Source of the DNA: Oscillospiraceae bacterium
Lineage (GTDB): Bacteria; Bacillota; Clostridia; Oscillospirales; Acutalibacteraceae
Length of the DNA: 39,955 nucleotides
Direction of reading: 5' to 3'
Assembly: GCA_015065965.1 (NCBI GenBank)
Contig: SVPH01000015.1
Span: forward strand, 1-39,955
In this document: positions 1-7,703 of the stretch, piece by piece
Layout of the letters: each line of letters opens with the position of its first letter
How positions within the stretch are numbered: position 1 is the stretch's first letter
The notes under the pieces: generated by a model
What the model saw: only the letters and a program-made list of their open reading frames with translations
Databases searched by the model: none
Told to the model about the DNA's origin: nothing
Program-made: the position numbers and the translations under genes

Positions 1-766
1 ACTCAATAAATGAACGCTCAACGCCGTATTTTACGTTGCGTGTAATCTTGCTGAATGAGTTGTTGATGATGCAGCCGATAGGGTCGGTCCATACGCCCTG
101 CGAATCAATACCAGTATGTATATGAGTGCAGGAAACGTTGATGCTTACAATGTTATATTTCTTTGCAAGGTCTTTAAGAGCCTCGCGCACCTGTCTTACA
201 TCTGCATTGGCAAAACCTATTGCATCAAGAGCAATAAACACAACGTTACCTCTGCCCGAACCGTCATTCATAACAACAGCCCTTACCATAAGGTCTTCCT
301 CATTGCCGTCCTCATCGGTATACATTTCGTTGCCGAAAATATAGGGAACATATGCACCCTTTGCATACTGTTTTTCACCGAAATCCGAAGGAAGAACGGA
401 AGCCTTGCCGTAGCCGAGACTCCAAACCTTTTCACCCTGAGGCTCATCAATGAAAGTTTCGGTTCCTTCATAGAAGTTATCATATTCATCAATATCAAAT
501 TTCTCATAATCCGCAACCGCTGCCGAATCAGGAATAACAAGTTTAAGCACAGTACCGAGAAAATCGTTTATGACAAAATTGCTCAGACCGTTTACAAATC
601 TGCCGAATCTGATTTTCGAATCCGCTTCGTCATTTGCCTGAGCATCGGCAACATAATCCATAACGGAATCATAGTTTGTCTGAGTATCTGCCGCCGCATA
701 AACAGAGGGCATCATAAGGCAGATAACCAACACAAGCGAAATAACAGACATAAGCATTTTCTTCAT
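1..766 (-). CDS. Neutral/alkaline ceramidase-like secreted protein, 5' part only
   Basis: Reading leftward from an ATG at 764-766, the frame stays open to base 1, giving about 255 residues of a protein cut by the window edge. It starts with a signal peptide (MKKMLMSVISLVLVICLMMP, then SVYAAADT). Further in are VRAVVMNDGSGRGNVVFIAL, then DAIG, and a motif VSINVSCTHIHTGIDSQGVW. That pattern (a hydrophobic strand ending in D, then a T-H-x-H-T-G loop) resembles the N-terminal catalytic domain of neutral/alkaline non-lysosomal ceramidases, where these residues bind zinc. The ribosome site AGAGG lies a few bases upstream. The true substrate cannot be read from this fragment; homologues in gut Clostridia are often annotated only as ceramidase-domain hydrolases. 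The forward-strand frames over this stretch are shadows. Confidence 0.6.
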   Translation of the reverse strand, partial: MKKMLMSVISLVLVICLMMPSVYAAADTQTNYDSVMDYVADAQANDEADSKIRFGRFVNGLSNFVINDFLGTVLKLVIPDSAAVADYEKFDIDEYDNFYEGTETFIDEPQGEKVWSLGYGKASVLPSDFGEKQYAKGAYVPYIFGNEMYTDEDGNEEDLMVRAVVMNDGSGRGNVVFIALDAIGFANADVRQVREALKDLAKKYNIVSINVSCTHIHTGIDSQGVWTDPIGCIINNSFSKITRNVKYGVERSFIE

Positions 767-809
767 AAATCAAAACCTCTTTCCGCAACAAAGTGCCGTT
801 GTTATTTCA

Positions 810-838
810 ATATTAGCATCATAATAATAAAAAGTAAA
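810..838 (-). promoter_or_regulatory. Promoter for the ceramidase-like gene
   Basis: On the minus strand TTTACT (833-838) and TAATAT (810-815) are 17 bases apart and lie about 45 bases upstream of the ATG. Predicted by consensus only. Confidence 0.5.
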
Positions 839-960
839 TGGTTTTTATGCAATCATTACAATTGATTTACGCTTTTTAGGTTAAGTAGTAATAATCAATA
901 TACATCTGTTGCAAAAAACGGTCTTTATTCTCCGACAGAATCGTTTTTTCACACTTGAAT

Positions 961-995
961 ACAAAAAACAGACAACATCTAAAAAATGTTGTCTG
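961..995 (-). terminator. Intrinsic terminator-like hairpin, minus strand
   Basis: A perfect 10-base stem (969-978 with 986-995) and a 7-base loop. Read on the minus strand it is followed directly by a run of six T. No intact minus-strand gene lies upstream of it in the window, so it may be a leftover of a lost gene or block antisense transcription. Confidence 0.6.
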
Positions 996-1118
996 CTAAA
1001 CACTTATCTCATATCAAATAGATTAATGTAGTCTGTGCTGTATCTCAAATCTTCGATTTGTTATGGGATTTTTATTACTAAACCATTAAATCCATTGATA
1101 CCTATCTACATTATAATT

Positions 1119-1396
1119 GACAAAAGATGTTGCGACATTAATCTGCTACCGCTTGAATCTGAAGATTTTGACGAATTCTACGGTGTAACCATTGAAAAGG
1201 TTGAAGACAAGCATTTCATCACCGTCAGCCACGAAATGACAAAGACTCATTTCATTTCGTTTATCTGACCTCCTGCAGGGTGCAGTTCGTCATGTTTTAT
1301 CCCGAAGGCAACGCAGAAACACGCTTGCAACTCCGTGGCAGAGGATATCTGTATATTTACCGCAACAAACACGGACTTATGAAAAAGAGGATATAA
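1119..1396 (+). pseudogene. Decayed 3' end of an HTH/desulfoferrodoxin-like regulator
   Basis: Two frames together give the C-terminal domain of a Clostridia family that joins an XRE-type helix-turn-helix to a desulfoferrodoxin-like domain. The first, 1119-1268, reads DKRCCDINLLPLES, then VTIEKVEDKHFITVSHEMTK and THFISFI, then stops. The second, to the stop at 1394-1396, reads RVQFVMFYPEGNAETRLQLR and then YIYRNKHGLMKKRI. The shift lies near 1265-1285. In the relatives I recall, the last motif reads CNRHGL, so a metal-ligand cysteine has become arginine. The N-terminal DNA-binding half is missing. Shift, lost ligand and truncation together indicate a dead gene. The family assignment is from memory. 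Confidence 0.6.
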
Positions 1397-1400
1397 CGCA

Positions 1401-1432
1401 AGAGCCGTCCAAGAAATCGGGCGGCTTTATAT
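1401..1432 (+). terminator. Terminator hairpin after the regulator remnant
   Basis: An eight-base stem with one G-T pair (1403-1410 with 1419-1426), loop AAGAAATC, followed by TTT and an AT-rich run. It follows the pseudogene stop by a few bases, which suggests it was that gene's terminator. Confidence 0.6.
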
Positions 1433-1530
1433 TTATATTCCTTATTAAATTTTGGCATAAATTTAATGTTTCAACAATTAAGATTCATCTGGGTTAGTCA
1501 AAAAAACGATGTGTTATTATATATAAACTA

Positions 1531-1572
1531 TTGACACCAGTTTCGATTTGCTTTAAAATAGAACATGTTCTA
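1531..1572 (+). promoter_or_regulatory. Promoter with overlapping palindromic operator, TetR operon
   Basis: TTGACA (1531-1536), 17 bases, TAAAAT (1554-1559). A perfect 14-base palindrome TAGAACATGTTCTA (1559-1572) begins on the last base of the -10 box and covers the expected transcription start. A second, looser inverted pair (AACGC ... GCGCGTT) follows at about 1574-1595. Placement suits repression by the TetR-family protein encoded just downstream; binding is inferred. Confidence 0.65.
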
Positions 1573-1623
1573 AAACGCACTCTAAAGCGCGTTCAATTAC
1601 TGATGATTGAGGAGAAACCTGAG

Positions 1624-2331
1624 ATGGCATTAAAGCGAAAGAAAAAGCCAAATGCAACAAAACTGGAAATTATTCGGGTTGCAAGCCGATTGTTTCTTGA
1701 AGAAGGCTATTCTGTCACATCAATCAGGCAAATCGGTGAAAAGGTCGGAATCAGTTCTGGCAACGTTATGTTTCATTTTCCAACCAAAGAGCATCTGCTT
1801 GCGGTGCTTGTTGATGTGCTGTGTGATTTTCAGTGGAAACTGATTGAAAATGAAACTGATGACAGCACAGATTCGGTTATGTCAATCTGTCTTGAACTTA
1901 TGTCGATGGCGGCTGCTTGTGAGGAAAATGAAATAGCAAAGGACTTTTTTATATCTGCATATCAAAGCCCGATGGCACTTGAAATTATTCGAAAAAATGA
2001 CTTTGAAAGGTCAAAAAAGGTTTATGCCGATTACTGCAAAAGATGGATGGAATATCAGTATATTGAAGCCGAAATACTTGTTTCGGGTATTGAATATGCA
2101 ACTCTTATGACCACGGAGAATTCGGCTCCGCTCGATGTCAGGATTTCAGGAGCACTGAATCAGATAATGAGTATATATTGTGTACCCGAAGAAACACGGA
2201 AAAATAATATAGCCGCAGTTCTTAGTATGGATTACCGTGTTATTGGTCAGCGGATATTGAGGGATTTTATTGAATATGCAGAAAATGTAACCGATGCGGC
2301 ATTTGAGGATGTTGCTGCGAAGAAAGGGTAA
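1624..2331 (+). CDS. TetR/AcrR family transcriptional regulator
   Basis: A 235-residue protein. Residues 1-60 hold the classic TetR helix-turn-helix: KLEIIRVASRLFLEEGYSVT, then SIRQIGEKVGISSGNVMFHF, then PTKEHL. The rest is an all-helical ligand-binding domain with no recognisable ligand signature. I place the start at ATG 1624 because GGAG at 1611-1614 is nine bases upstream; the frame is open back to 1531, but that stretch is the promoter and operator. It is the first gene of the export operon, seven bases before the HlyD-like gene, and is likely an autorepressor responding to an unknown signal. The family is clear; the ligand is not. Confidence 0.88.
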   Translation: MALKRKKKPNATKLEIIRVASRLFLEEGYSVTSIRQIGEKVGISSGNVMFHFPTKEHLLAVLVDVLCDFQWKLIENETDDSTDSVMSICLELMSMAAACEENEIAKDFFISAYQSPMALEIIRKNDFERSKKVYADYCKRWMEYQYIEAEILVSGIEYATLMTTENSAPLDVRISGALNQIMSIYCVPEETRKNNIAAVLSMDYRVIGQRILRDFIEYAENVTDAAFEDVAAKKG

Positions 2332-2337
2332 AATGCC

Positions 2338-2811
2338 ATGAATGAACAGTTATTCAGAAAAAAGAGTATAGAAAAGGTTTCTTCGCCTGAACAGCTTAAT
2401 GAATACATAAGGGTATCCAATCCGGGTGTATGGATGATTCTTGCCGCTATTGTGATTCTTCTTATCGGTGTTTGCGTATGGGGCATTCTTGGGCATCTTG
2501 ATACCACGATAAAAACGGTTGCGGTTGTTGAAAATTCAGAGATAACTGTATATGTCATGGAATCAGATATTGAGCAAATCAAAGAGGGAATGAATGTTAT
2601 TATAGGCGACAGGGAATGTGAGATAACCGATATTGCAGATCAGCCCGTTGCCGTAGGCGATAATTTTTCCGAATATACACTCCACGTCGGCAACCTTCAA
2701 AACGGAGATTGGGTATATTCCGTTGCCGTCAGCGGCGAAATTGACGACGGAATACACAGTGCGGATATAGTGGTTGAAAGCATTTCTCCGATATCCTTCG
2801 TTATAAATTGA
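2338..2811 (+). CDS. Short HlyD-like NHLM-type secretion protein
   Basis: 157 residues. The N-terminus (MNEQLFRKKSIEKVSSPEQL, then NEYIRVSNPGVWMILAAIVI) matches the usual start of NHLM bacteriocin-system HlyD proteins: a cytoplasmic segment followed by a single membrane helix at about residues 32-52. The remainder is a small beta-rich domain outside the membrane. Membrane fusion proteins normally have a long coiled-coil hairpin between two half-barrels; here that is absent, so the protein is much shorter than typical HlyD proteins. It would work with the two ABC proteins that follow. Ribosome site GAAAGGG precedes the ATG. Confidence 0.75.
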   Translation: MNEQLFRKKSIEKVSSPEQLNEYIRVSNPGVWMILAAIVILLIGVCVWGILGHLDTTIKTVAVVENSEITVYVMESDIEQIKEGMNVIIGDRECEITDIADQPVAVGDNFSEYTLHVGNLQNGDWVYSVAVSGEIDDGIHSADIVVESISPISFVIN

Positions 2812-2821
2812 GGTGTCGGTT

Positions 2822-5008
2822 ATGATTAAAAAGAAAAAACAAATTAAACAGCCGGTAGCAACGGGTACAGCAAAGGTTCCCGTTATAATGCAGATGGAAT
2901 CGCTTGAATGCGGTGCCGCATCGCTGGCGATGATACTTGCATATTATGAAAAATGGATTCCGCTTGAGCAGGTGCGCGCTGATTGCGGAGTTTCCAGAGA
3001 CGGCTCAAATGCTAAAAATATAATTAAGGCTGCCAGAAGTTACGGACTTAACGCCAAAGGCTACCGTTATGAGCCCGAAAATTTAAAAAAGAACGGCAAA
3101 TTTCCCTGCATCATTCACTGGAATTTCAACCATTTTCTCGTTCTCAACGGGTTTAAGGGCAACAAGGCTGTGCTGAATGACCCGGCAAAAGGAACGTATA
3201 CCGTGACGATGGAATCGTTCGACAAATCCTTCACGGGTATATGCCTGATGTTTGAGCCGTCGGAAACCTTTGAACCGTGCGGCAAACCCGACAGCGTGTT
3301 TGAATTTGCAAGGAAACGGCTAAAAGGTGCAGGCGTTGCGGTTGCCTTTACAATAATCACAGCGGTCATTGCTTCGCTTATAGGCATAATCAACCCTGCG
3401 TTTTCCAGAATTTTTATGGACCGTCTGCTGACAGGCAAAAATCCCGAATGGTTTGTGCCGTTCATCTGGGGTCTGGCAGTGCTGACCGTAATACATCTTA
3501 CGGTTTCTTTGATTCAGGCAATTTATTCTGCAAGAATCAACGCCAAAATAGCCGCCGTCGGTAACACCACCTTTATGTGGAAGGTGCTTCATCTTCCTGT
3601 GGATTTCTTTTCGCAGCGTATGGCAGGCGATATTCAGACGAGAAAAAACGCCAATGCATCGATCTCAAACAATCTGATATCAACTGTTGCACCTCTTGCA
3701 ATTGATGCGTTTATGATGGTTTTTTATTTCGTTGTGATGATAAGATACAGCGTTATACTGACAATGATAGGCTTGCTTTCAATTGTTACCGACGTTTTTG
3801 TGTCAAGAATAATCTCTACAAAGAGAATTAATTCAACCCGCGTTCTGTCCCGTGACAGCGGAAAACTTGCAAGCACATCTGTTGCAGGCATTGAGATGAT
3901 AGAAACAATCAAGGCAAGCGGTGCGGAAAACGGCTTTTTTGAAAAGTGGTCGGGATATCAGGCAAGTGTCAATGCGCAAACTGTAAAGTTTTCAAAGATT
4001 AACAATATTATAGGTCTTATTCCGCAAATAGTTTCGGTTTTCACAAACACGGCTGTTATGACAGTCGGCGTTTACCTCACGTTTAACGGTCAGTTCACTG
4101 TTGGTATGATAATGGCGTTTCAAGGCATGCTCTCATCGTTTATCAGCCCTGCGTCAAAACTTATTAACGCAGGTCAGACTGTGCAGGAAATGAGAACGGA
4201 GATGGAACGCATTGAAGACGTTATGAGGTATCCTGATGATATTGCGTGCGAAAACAGTGTTTTTGACGAAAACAAGGTTTACAGCAAACTCACGGGTGAA
4301 ATGGAAATCAAAAACCTTACCTTCGGATATTCGAAACTCGGAGCCCCGTTGATAAAAGATTTCAACCTGACTTTAAAACCCGGCAGCAGGGTTGCATTTG
4401 TTGGTGCTTCGGGCTGTGGCAAATCAACGCTTTCAAAACTTATTTCAGGCCTTTATCAGCCGTGGGAGGGCGAAATTCTCTTTGACGGCAAACCGATGGC
4501 GCAGATTGATAAAAGCGTTTTCAGAGGTTCGCTTGCGGTTGTTGACCAGGACATTATTCTTTTTGAAGACACAATTGCAAACAACATAAAAATGTGGGAC
4601 AGTTCGATTGAAAATTTTGAAATGATTCTCGCTGCAAGAGATGCGTGTTTGCACGAGGATATTATGCAGCGTGAGGGCGGCTATAACTACAAGCTCACAG
4701 AAGGCGGCAAGGATTTTTCGGGCGGTCAGAGGCAGCAGATGGAGATTGCCCGTGTGCTTGCCCGGGATCCCACAATCATTATTCTTGACGAAGCGACATC
4801 GGCACTTGATGCAAAAACAGAATATGAGGTGGTCAGATCCATCAAAGACAGGGGTATAACCTGCATTGTGGTGGCTCACCGCCTTTCAACCATCAGGGAT
4901 TGCGACGAAATTATAGTTCTGGATGACGGCGTTGCCGTTGAGCGCGGAACGCACGATGAACTTTATGCCCTTAACGGCTTATATACGAATCTTGTAACCT
5001 ACGATTAA
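2822..5008 (+). CDS. Peptidase-containing ABC exporter (PCAT, NHLM-type)
   Basis: 728 residues. Residues 20-150 form a C39 peptidase that cuts leader peptides after a double glycine: catalytic Cys30 in QMESLECGAASLAM, histidine in HWNFNHFLVLNGF, and the Asp of LNDPAKG. A six-helix transmembrane domain spans about 170-450. The ATPase domain has Walker A GASGCGKST (about 527), signature FSGGQRQQME, Walker B IIILDEAT and the H-loop VVAHRLST. All key residues are intact, so it should both cleave and export. I use ATG 2822 because GAGG at 2810-2813 is eight bases upstream; an in-frame GTG at 2813 overlaps that site. Its likely substrate is the precursor peptide at 7230. Confidence 0.93.
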   Translation: MIKKKKQIKQPVATGTAKVPVIMQMESLECGAASLAMILAYYEKWIPLEQVRADCGVSRDGSNAKNIIKAARSYGLNAKGYRYEPENLKKNGKFPCIIHWNFNHFLVLNGFKGNKAVLNDPAKGTYTVTMESFDKSFTGICLMFEPSETFEPCGKPDSVFEFARKRLKGAGVAVAFTIITAVIASLIGIINPAFSRIFMDRLLTGKNPEWFVPFIWGLAVLTVIHLTVSLIQAIYSARINAKIAAVGNTTFMWKVLHLPVDFFSQRMAGDIQTRKNANASISNNLISTVAPLAIDAFMMVFYFVVMIRYSVILTMIGLLSIVTDVFVSRIISTKRINSTRVLSRDSGKLASTSVAGIEMIETIKASGAENGFFEKWSGYQASVNAQTVKFSKINNIIGLIPQIVSVFTNTAVMTVGVYLTFNGQFTVGMIMAFQGMLSSFISPASKLINAGQTVQEMRTEMERIEDVMRYPDDIACENSVFDENKVYSKLTGEMEIKNLTFGYSKLGAPLIKDFNLTLKPGSRVAFVGASGCGKSTLSKLISGLYQPWEGEILFDGKPMAQIDKSVFRGSLAVVDQDIILFEDTIANNIKMWDSSIENFEMILAARDACLHEDIMQREGGYNYKLTEGGKDFSGGQRQQMEIARVLARDPTIIILDEATSALDAKTEYEVVRSIKDRGITCIVVAHRLSTIRDCDEIIVLDDGVAVERGTHDELYALNGLYTNLVTYD

Positions 5009-5023
5009 GGAGGTGGTCACGGT

Positions 5024-7207
5024 ATGGGTTGGTTTGACGAACAGATAAAATTGCGCAAGAAGAATGACGATGCAATTCTCGAAGAATCGTTTGTCGGCAT
5101 AGCAGATGCAGTTCTCGGTACTAAAATGTCCGAAGCATATAAAAGCGACACCGAAAAAGTTGATAGCGCAATTGATCACATACTCAGATACTATAAAATT
5201 AAACCCGTTGAAGTGCCCGATAACTTCAAAAATCTTAATGACCGCCTTGAATATCTTCTTCGTCCAAACGGCATTATGCGCAGAAACATCACCCTTGAAA
5301 AAGGCTGGTATAAAAACGCAATCGGGGCAATTCTGGGTACAAGAAAGGATGACGGCAGCGTTGTTGCGTTTATTCCTAAAGGGCTTACGGGATACATGTT
5401 TTTTGATGCTGCGTCAGGCAAATGGATAAAACTCTCAAAGAAAAACGAAAATCTTTTTGAAATCAATGCCATTTGCTTTTATAAACCTTTTCCCCTAAAA
5501 AAACTGACTCTTTCCGTTCTGGCAAGATATATCATCGATACTCTGTCGGTTGCAGATATTGTTCTTATCGCAGCCGCGACGCTTGCCGTTACGGCTGTGG
5601 GAATGCTGGTACCAAGACTCAATAACATTCTTTTCGGTACGGTTGTTGAAAACCAAAGTTTAAAAATGCTGGCAGGCATAACAGTATTTATGATTTGTGT
5701 TTCCGTCAGTTCTCTGCTGCTTCAGGCAGTCAAAAGCCTATTCTCTGCGAGGGTAGGAACGAGGCTTGATCTTTCTGTTCAGGCGGCAACAATGATGAGG
5801 ATTTTATCGCTGCCTGCCGATTTCTTCAAGCAATACGGTTCGGGCGAACTTTCAAGCAGAGCACAGAATATACGGACTTTGTGCTCGATGCTTGTTTCGA
5901 CTGTATTCAACACAGGTCTGACCTCAATATTTTCACTTTTATACATAACGCAGATTTTCACTTACACTCCGACCCTGGTAGTCCCTGCGCTGATAATCAT
6001 TTTAGTAACCGTTGCTTTTTCGCTCGTCACTTCATTCCTGCAGATGCATTACAGCAAAAAGCAGATGGAACTCGGTGCACAGGAAAACGGTATGAGCTAC
6101 GCGCTGATTTCGGGAATACAGAAAATCAGACTTTCAGGCTCCGAAAAAAGAGCCTATTCACGTTGGTCGTCACTCTATGCGAAAGTGGTCAGAACAACAT
6201 ACAACACCCCGATGTTTCTGAGAATAAACGGCACGCTCGGCACAGCCATTTCTCTTATCGGAGTCATCGTGATGTACTATATGTCTGTTAAAAGCAAAAT
6301 TTCCGTTGCCGATTACTATTCTTTCAATTCAGCTTACGGTATGCTCTCGGCTGCATTTATGTCGCTCGCAGGCATAGCAACCACAATTGCAAGGTTCAAG
6401 CCCATCATAGAAATGGCAAAGCCGATTATGGAAGCCGTTCCCGAGGTATCTGAAGGCAAACTTGTTATCGACAGACTTTCGGGCGGTATTGAGCTTAACA
6501 ACGTTTCTTTCCGATACAGCGAGAATATGCCCCTTGTAATTGATGACCTTTCGCTTAAAATCCGCGCAGGTCAGTACGTGGCAATAGTCGGCGCAACAGG
6601 CTGCGGAAAATCTACTCTTATGCGTATTCTGCTCGGCTTCGAGAAGCCGCAGAAAGGTGCGGTTTATTATGACGGCAAGGATCTTGATTCCATTGACCTG
6701 CGTTCGCTCCGCCGCAAAATCGGCGTTGTGTTGCAAAACGGAAAACTATTTCAGGGCAATATTTACTCAAATATCGTTATTTCAGCACCACATTTATCTC
6801 TTGACGATGCGTGGGATGCCGCTGAAATGGCAGGCATAGCCGACGATATCCGCAAAATGCCCATGGGAATGCACACTGTCATTTCCGAAGGCTCGGGCGG
6901 TGTTTCAGGCGGTCAGCGCCAAAGGCTGATGATTGCAAGAGCAATTGCTCCCAAGCCGAAAATCCTGATGTTCGACGAAGCAACAAGCGCCCTTGATAAC
7001 ATCACGCAGAGGATAGTTTCGGACTCTCTCGATAAACTCAAGTGCACCCGAATCGTAATTGCTCACAGACTATCAACCATAAAGCAATGCGACAGAATCA
7101 TCTGTCTTGAAAAAGGAAAGATTGTTGAGGACGGCACTTACGAAGAACTGATAGCCAAAAACGGAGAATTCGCTGAACTTGTTAAAAGACAGCGTCTTGA
7201 TATTTAA
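5024..7207 (+). CDS. NHLM-type ABC transporter, ATP-binding/permease
   Basis: 727 residues. Residues 1-165 are a soluble N-terminal domain of the kind seen in the second ABC protein of NHLM export operons; it has no C39 protease motifs. A transmembrane domain follows (about 170-460), then the ATPase with Walker A GATGCGKST (about 522), signature VSGGQRQRLM, Walker B ILMFDEAT and H-loop VIAHRLST. It starts 15 bases after the PCAT gene with AAGGAGG upstream. In this family it is thought to pair with the PCAT as a heterodimer; its separate role is not settled. Confidence 0.9.
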   Translation: MGWFDEQIKLRKKNDDAILEESFVGIADAVLGTKMSEAYKSDTEKVDSAIDHILRYYKIKPVEVPDNFKNLNDRLEYLLRPNGIMRRNITLEKGWYKNAIGAILGTRKDDGSVVAFIPKGLTGYMFFDAASGKWIKLSKKNENLFEINAICFYKPFPLKKLTLSVLARYIIDTLSVADIVLIAAATLAVTAVGMLVPRLNNILFGTVVENQSLKMLAGITVFMICVSVSSLLLQAVKSLFSARVGTRLDLSVQAATMMRILSLPADFFKQYGSGELSSRAQNIRTLCSMLVSTVFNTGLTSIFSLLYITQIFTYTPTLVVPALIIILVTVAFSLVTSFLQMHYSKKQMELGAQENGMSYALISGIQKIRLSGSEKRAYSRWSSLYAKVVRTTYNTPMFLRINGTLGTAISLIGVIVMYYMSVKSKISVADYYSFNSAYGMLSAAFMSLAGIATTIARFKPIIEMAKPIMEAVPEVSEGKLVIDRLSGGIELNNVSFRYSENMPLVIDDLSLKIRAGQYVAIVGATGCGKSTLMRILLGFEKPQKGAVYYDGKDLDSIDLRSLRRKIGVVLQNGKLFQGNIYSNIVISAPHLSLDDAWDAAEMAGIADDIRKMPMGMHTVISEGSGGVSGGQRQRLMIARAIAPKPKILMFDEATSALDNITQRIVSDSLDKLKCTRIVIAHRLSTIKQCDRIICLEKGKIVEDGTYEELIAKNGEFAELVKRQRLDI

Positions 7208-7229
7208 TTTTATTAAGGAGGGAATTATT

Positions 7230-7550
7230 ATGTCAAACGAAAATCTTGATAACATCTTGGAAAACAACGGCCCCGTAGAACTCAGCGATGATACGCTTGA
7301 TGCAGTTACAGGCGGTACAGGTACGGATACTGTTGTTACCCTCAAATACAGGGTCGGCGACGTTGTGATAATAAACTACCCGATGGAAATCAGGTATTGC
7401 CCGTCGTGCGCTAAACTGCTTAAGAATTACGAGGCAACGATTACAGGCGTACGCGGTATTCTGGACGGTGTGCCGATCTATTGGATCACCCGAAAATGCT
7501 GCGGATATAAAACAAGCGAGATTGAATATGCTATCGTGCGTAAGGTATAA
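7230..7550 (+). CDS. Double-glycine leader precursor peptide, four-Cys core
   Basis: 106 residues. The leader MSNENLDNILENNGPVELSD, then DTLDAVTGG, ends in the Gly-Gly that C39 peptidases cut. The predicted core, about 77 residues, starts GTGTDTVVTLKYRVGDVV and carries two cysteine pairs, CPSC and KCCGYKTSE, with GVRGILDGVPIYWITR between them. The pairs could bind a metal (zinc-ribbon-like) or form disulfides. It is not Ser/Thr-rich in the way of a lantibiotic, and the operon has no LanM, radical SAM or cyclodehydratase gene. AAGGAGGG at 7215-7222 sets the ATG at 7230; an upstream in-frame ATG at 7179 lies inside the transporter gene and is not credible. Function unknown: bacteriocin, signal or secreted metal-binding peptide. 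Confidence 0.85.
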   Translation: MSNENLDNILENNGPVELSDDTLDAVTGGTGTDTVVTLKYRVGDVVIINYPMEIRYCPSCAKLLKNYEATITGVRGILDGVPIYWITRKCCGYKTSEIEYAIVRKV

Positions 7551-7619
7551 AAAGGAGCAAAAAAGAATTTCACACCCGAAATAATTGAAAAAGCCAAAGC
7601 CCGCCTGAACGGTTGGTAA
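7551..7619 (+). pseudogene. Stump of a second leader-type precursor gene
   Basis: AAAGGAG (7551-7557) is followed, without a start codon, by an open frame reading KNFTPEIIEKAKARLNGW and a stop at 7617-7619. The N-terminal pattern TPEIIEKAKA is one I recall as common at the start of Nif11/NHLP-like leaders in Clostridia, where it normally continues for tens of residues. Here it ends after 18. It looks like a deleted precursor gene that kept its ribosome site. It is short enough that chance resemblance cannot be excluded. Confidence 0.45.
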
Positions 7620-7645
7620 AGCATATCAAATATTTAACTTAATAT

Positions 7646-7687
7646 AAAATAGGCTTGCACAGAATGTTTCCCGTGCAAGCCTATTTT
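7646..7687 (+). terminator. Strong hairpin terminator between convergent operons
   Basis: A perfect 15-base stem (7646-7660 with 7673-7687), 12-base loop, ending in a T run on either strand. It can end the export operon from the left and the phosphatase operon from the right. Confidence 0.9.
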
Positions 7688-7703
7688 TACAGTCTTAATT
7701 CAA

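Larger units (their letters stand above)
767..1118. other. Intergenic stretch, about 350 bases
   Basis: AT-rich and without a convincing gene. It holds the minus-strand promoter at 810-838, the hairpin at 961-995, and a small hairpin at 1046-1060 (CAAATC, TTC, GATTTG). I see nothing else in it. Confidence 0.6.

Noticed and set aside
116..865. Forward 249-residue frame
   Set aside because: It lies opposite the ceramidase-like gene, has odd composition, and the minus strand shows signal peptide, ribosome site and family motifs.
7230..7619. Lantibiotic or sactipeptide cluster
   Set aside because: No LanM/LanBC, radical SAM or cyclodehydratase gene is present and the core is not rich in Ser/Thr/Cys in the needed pattern.
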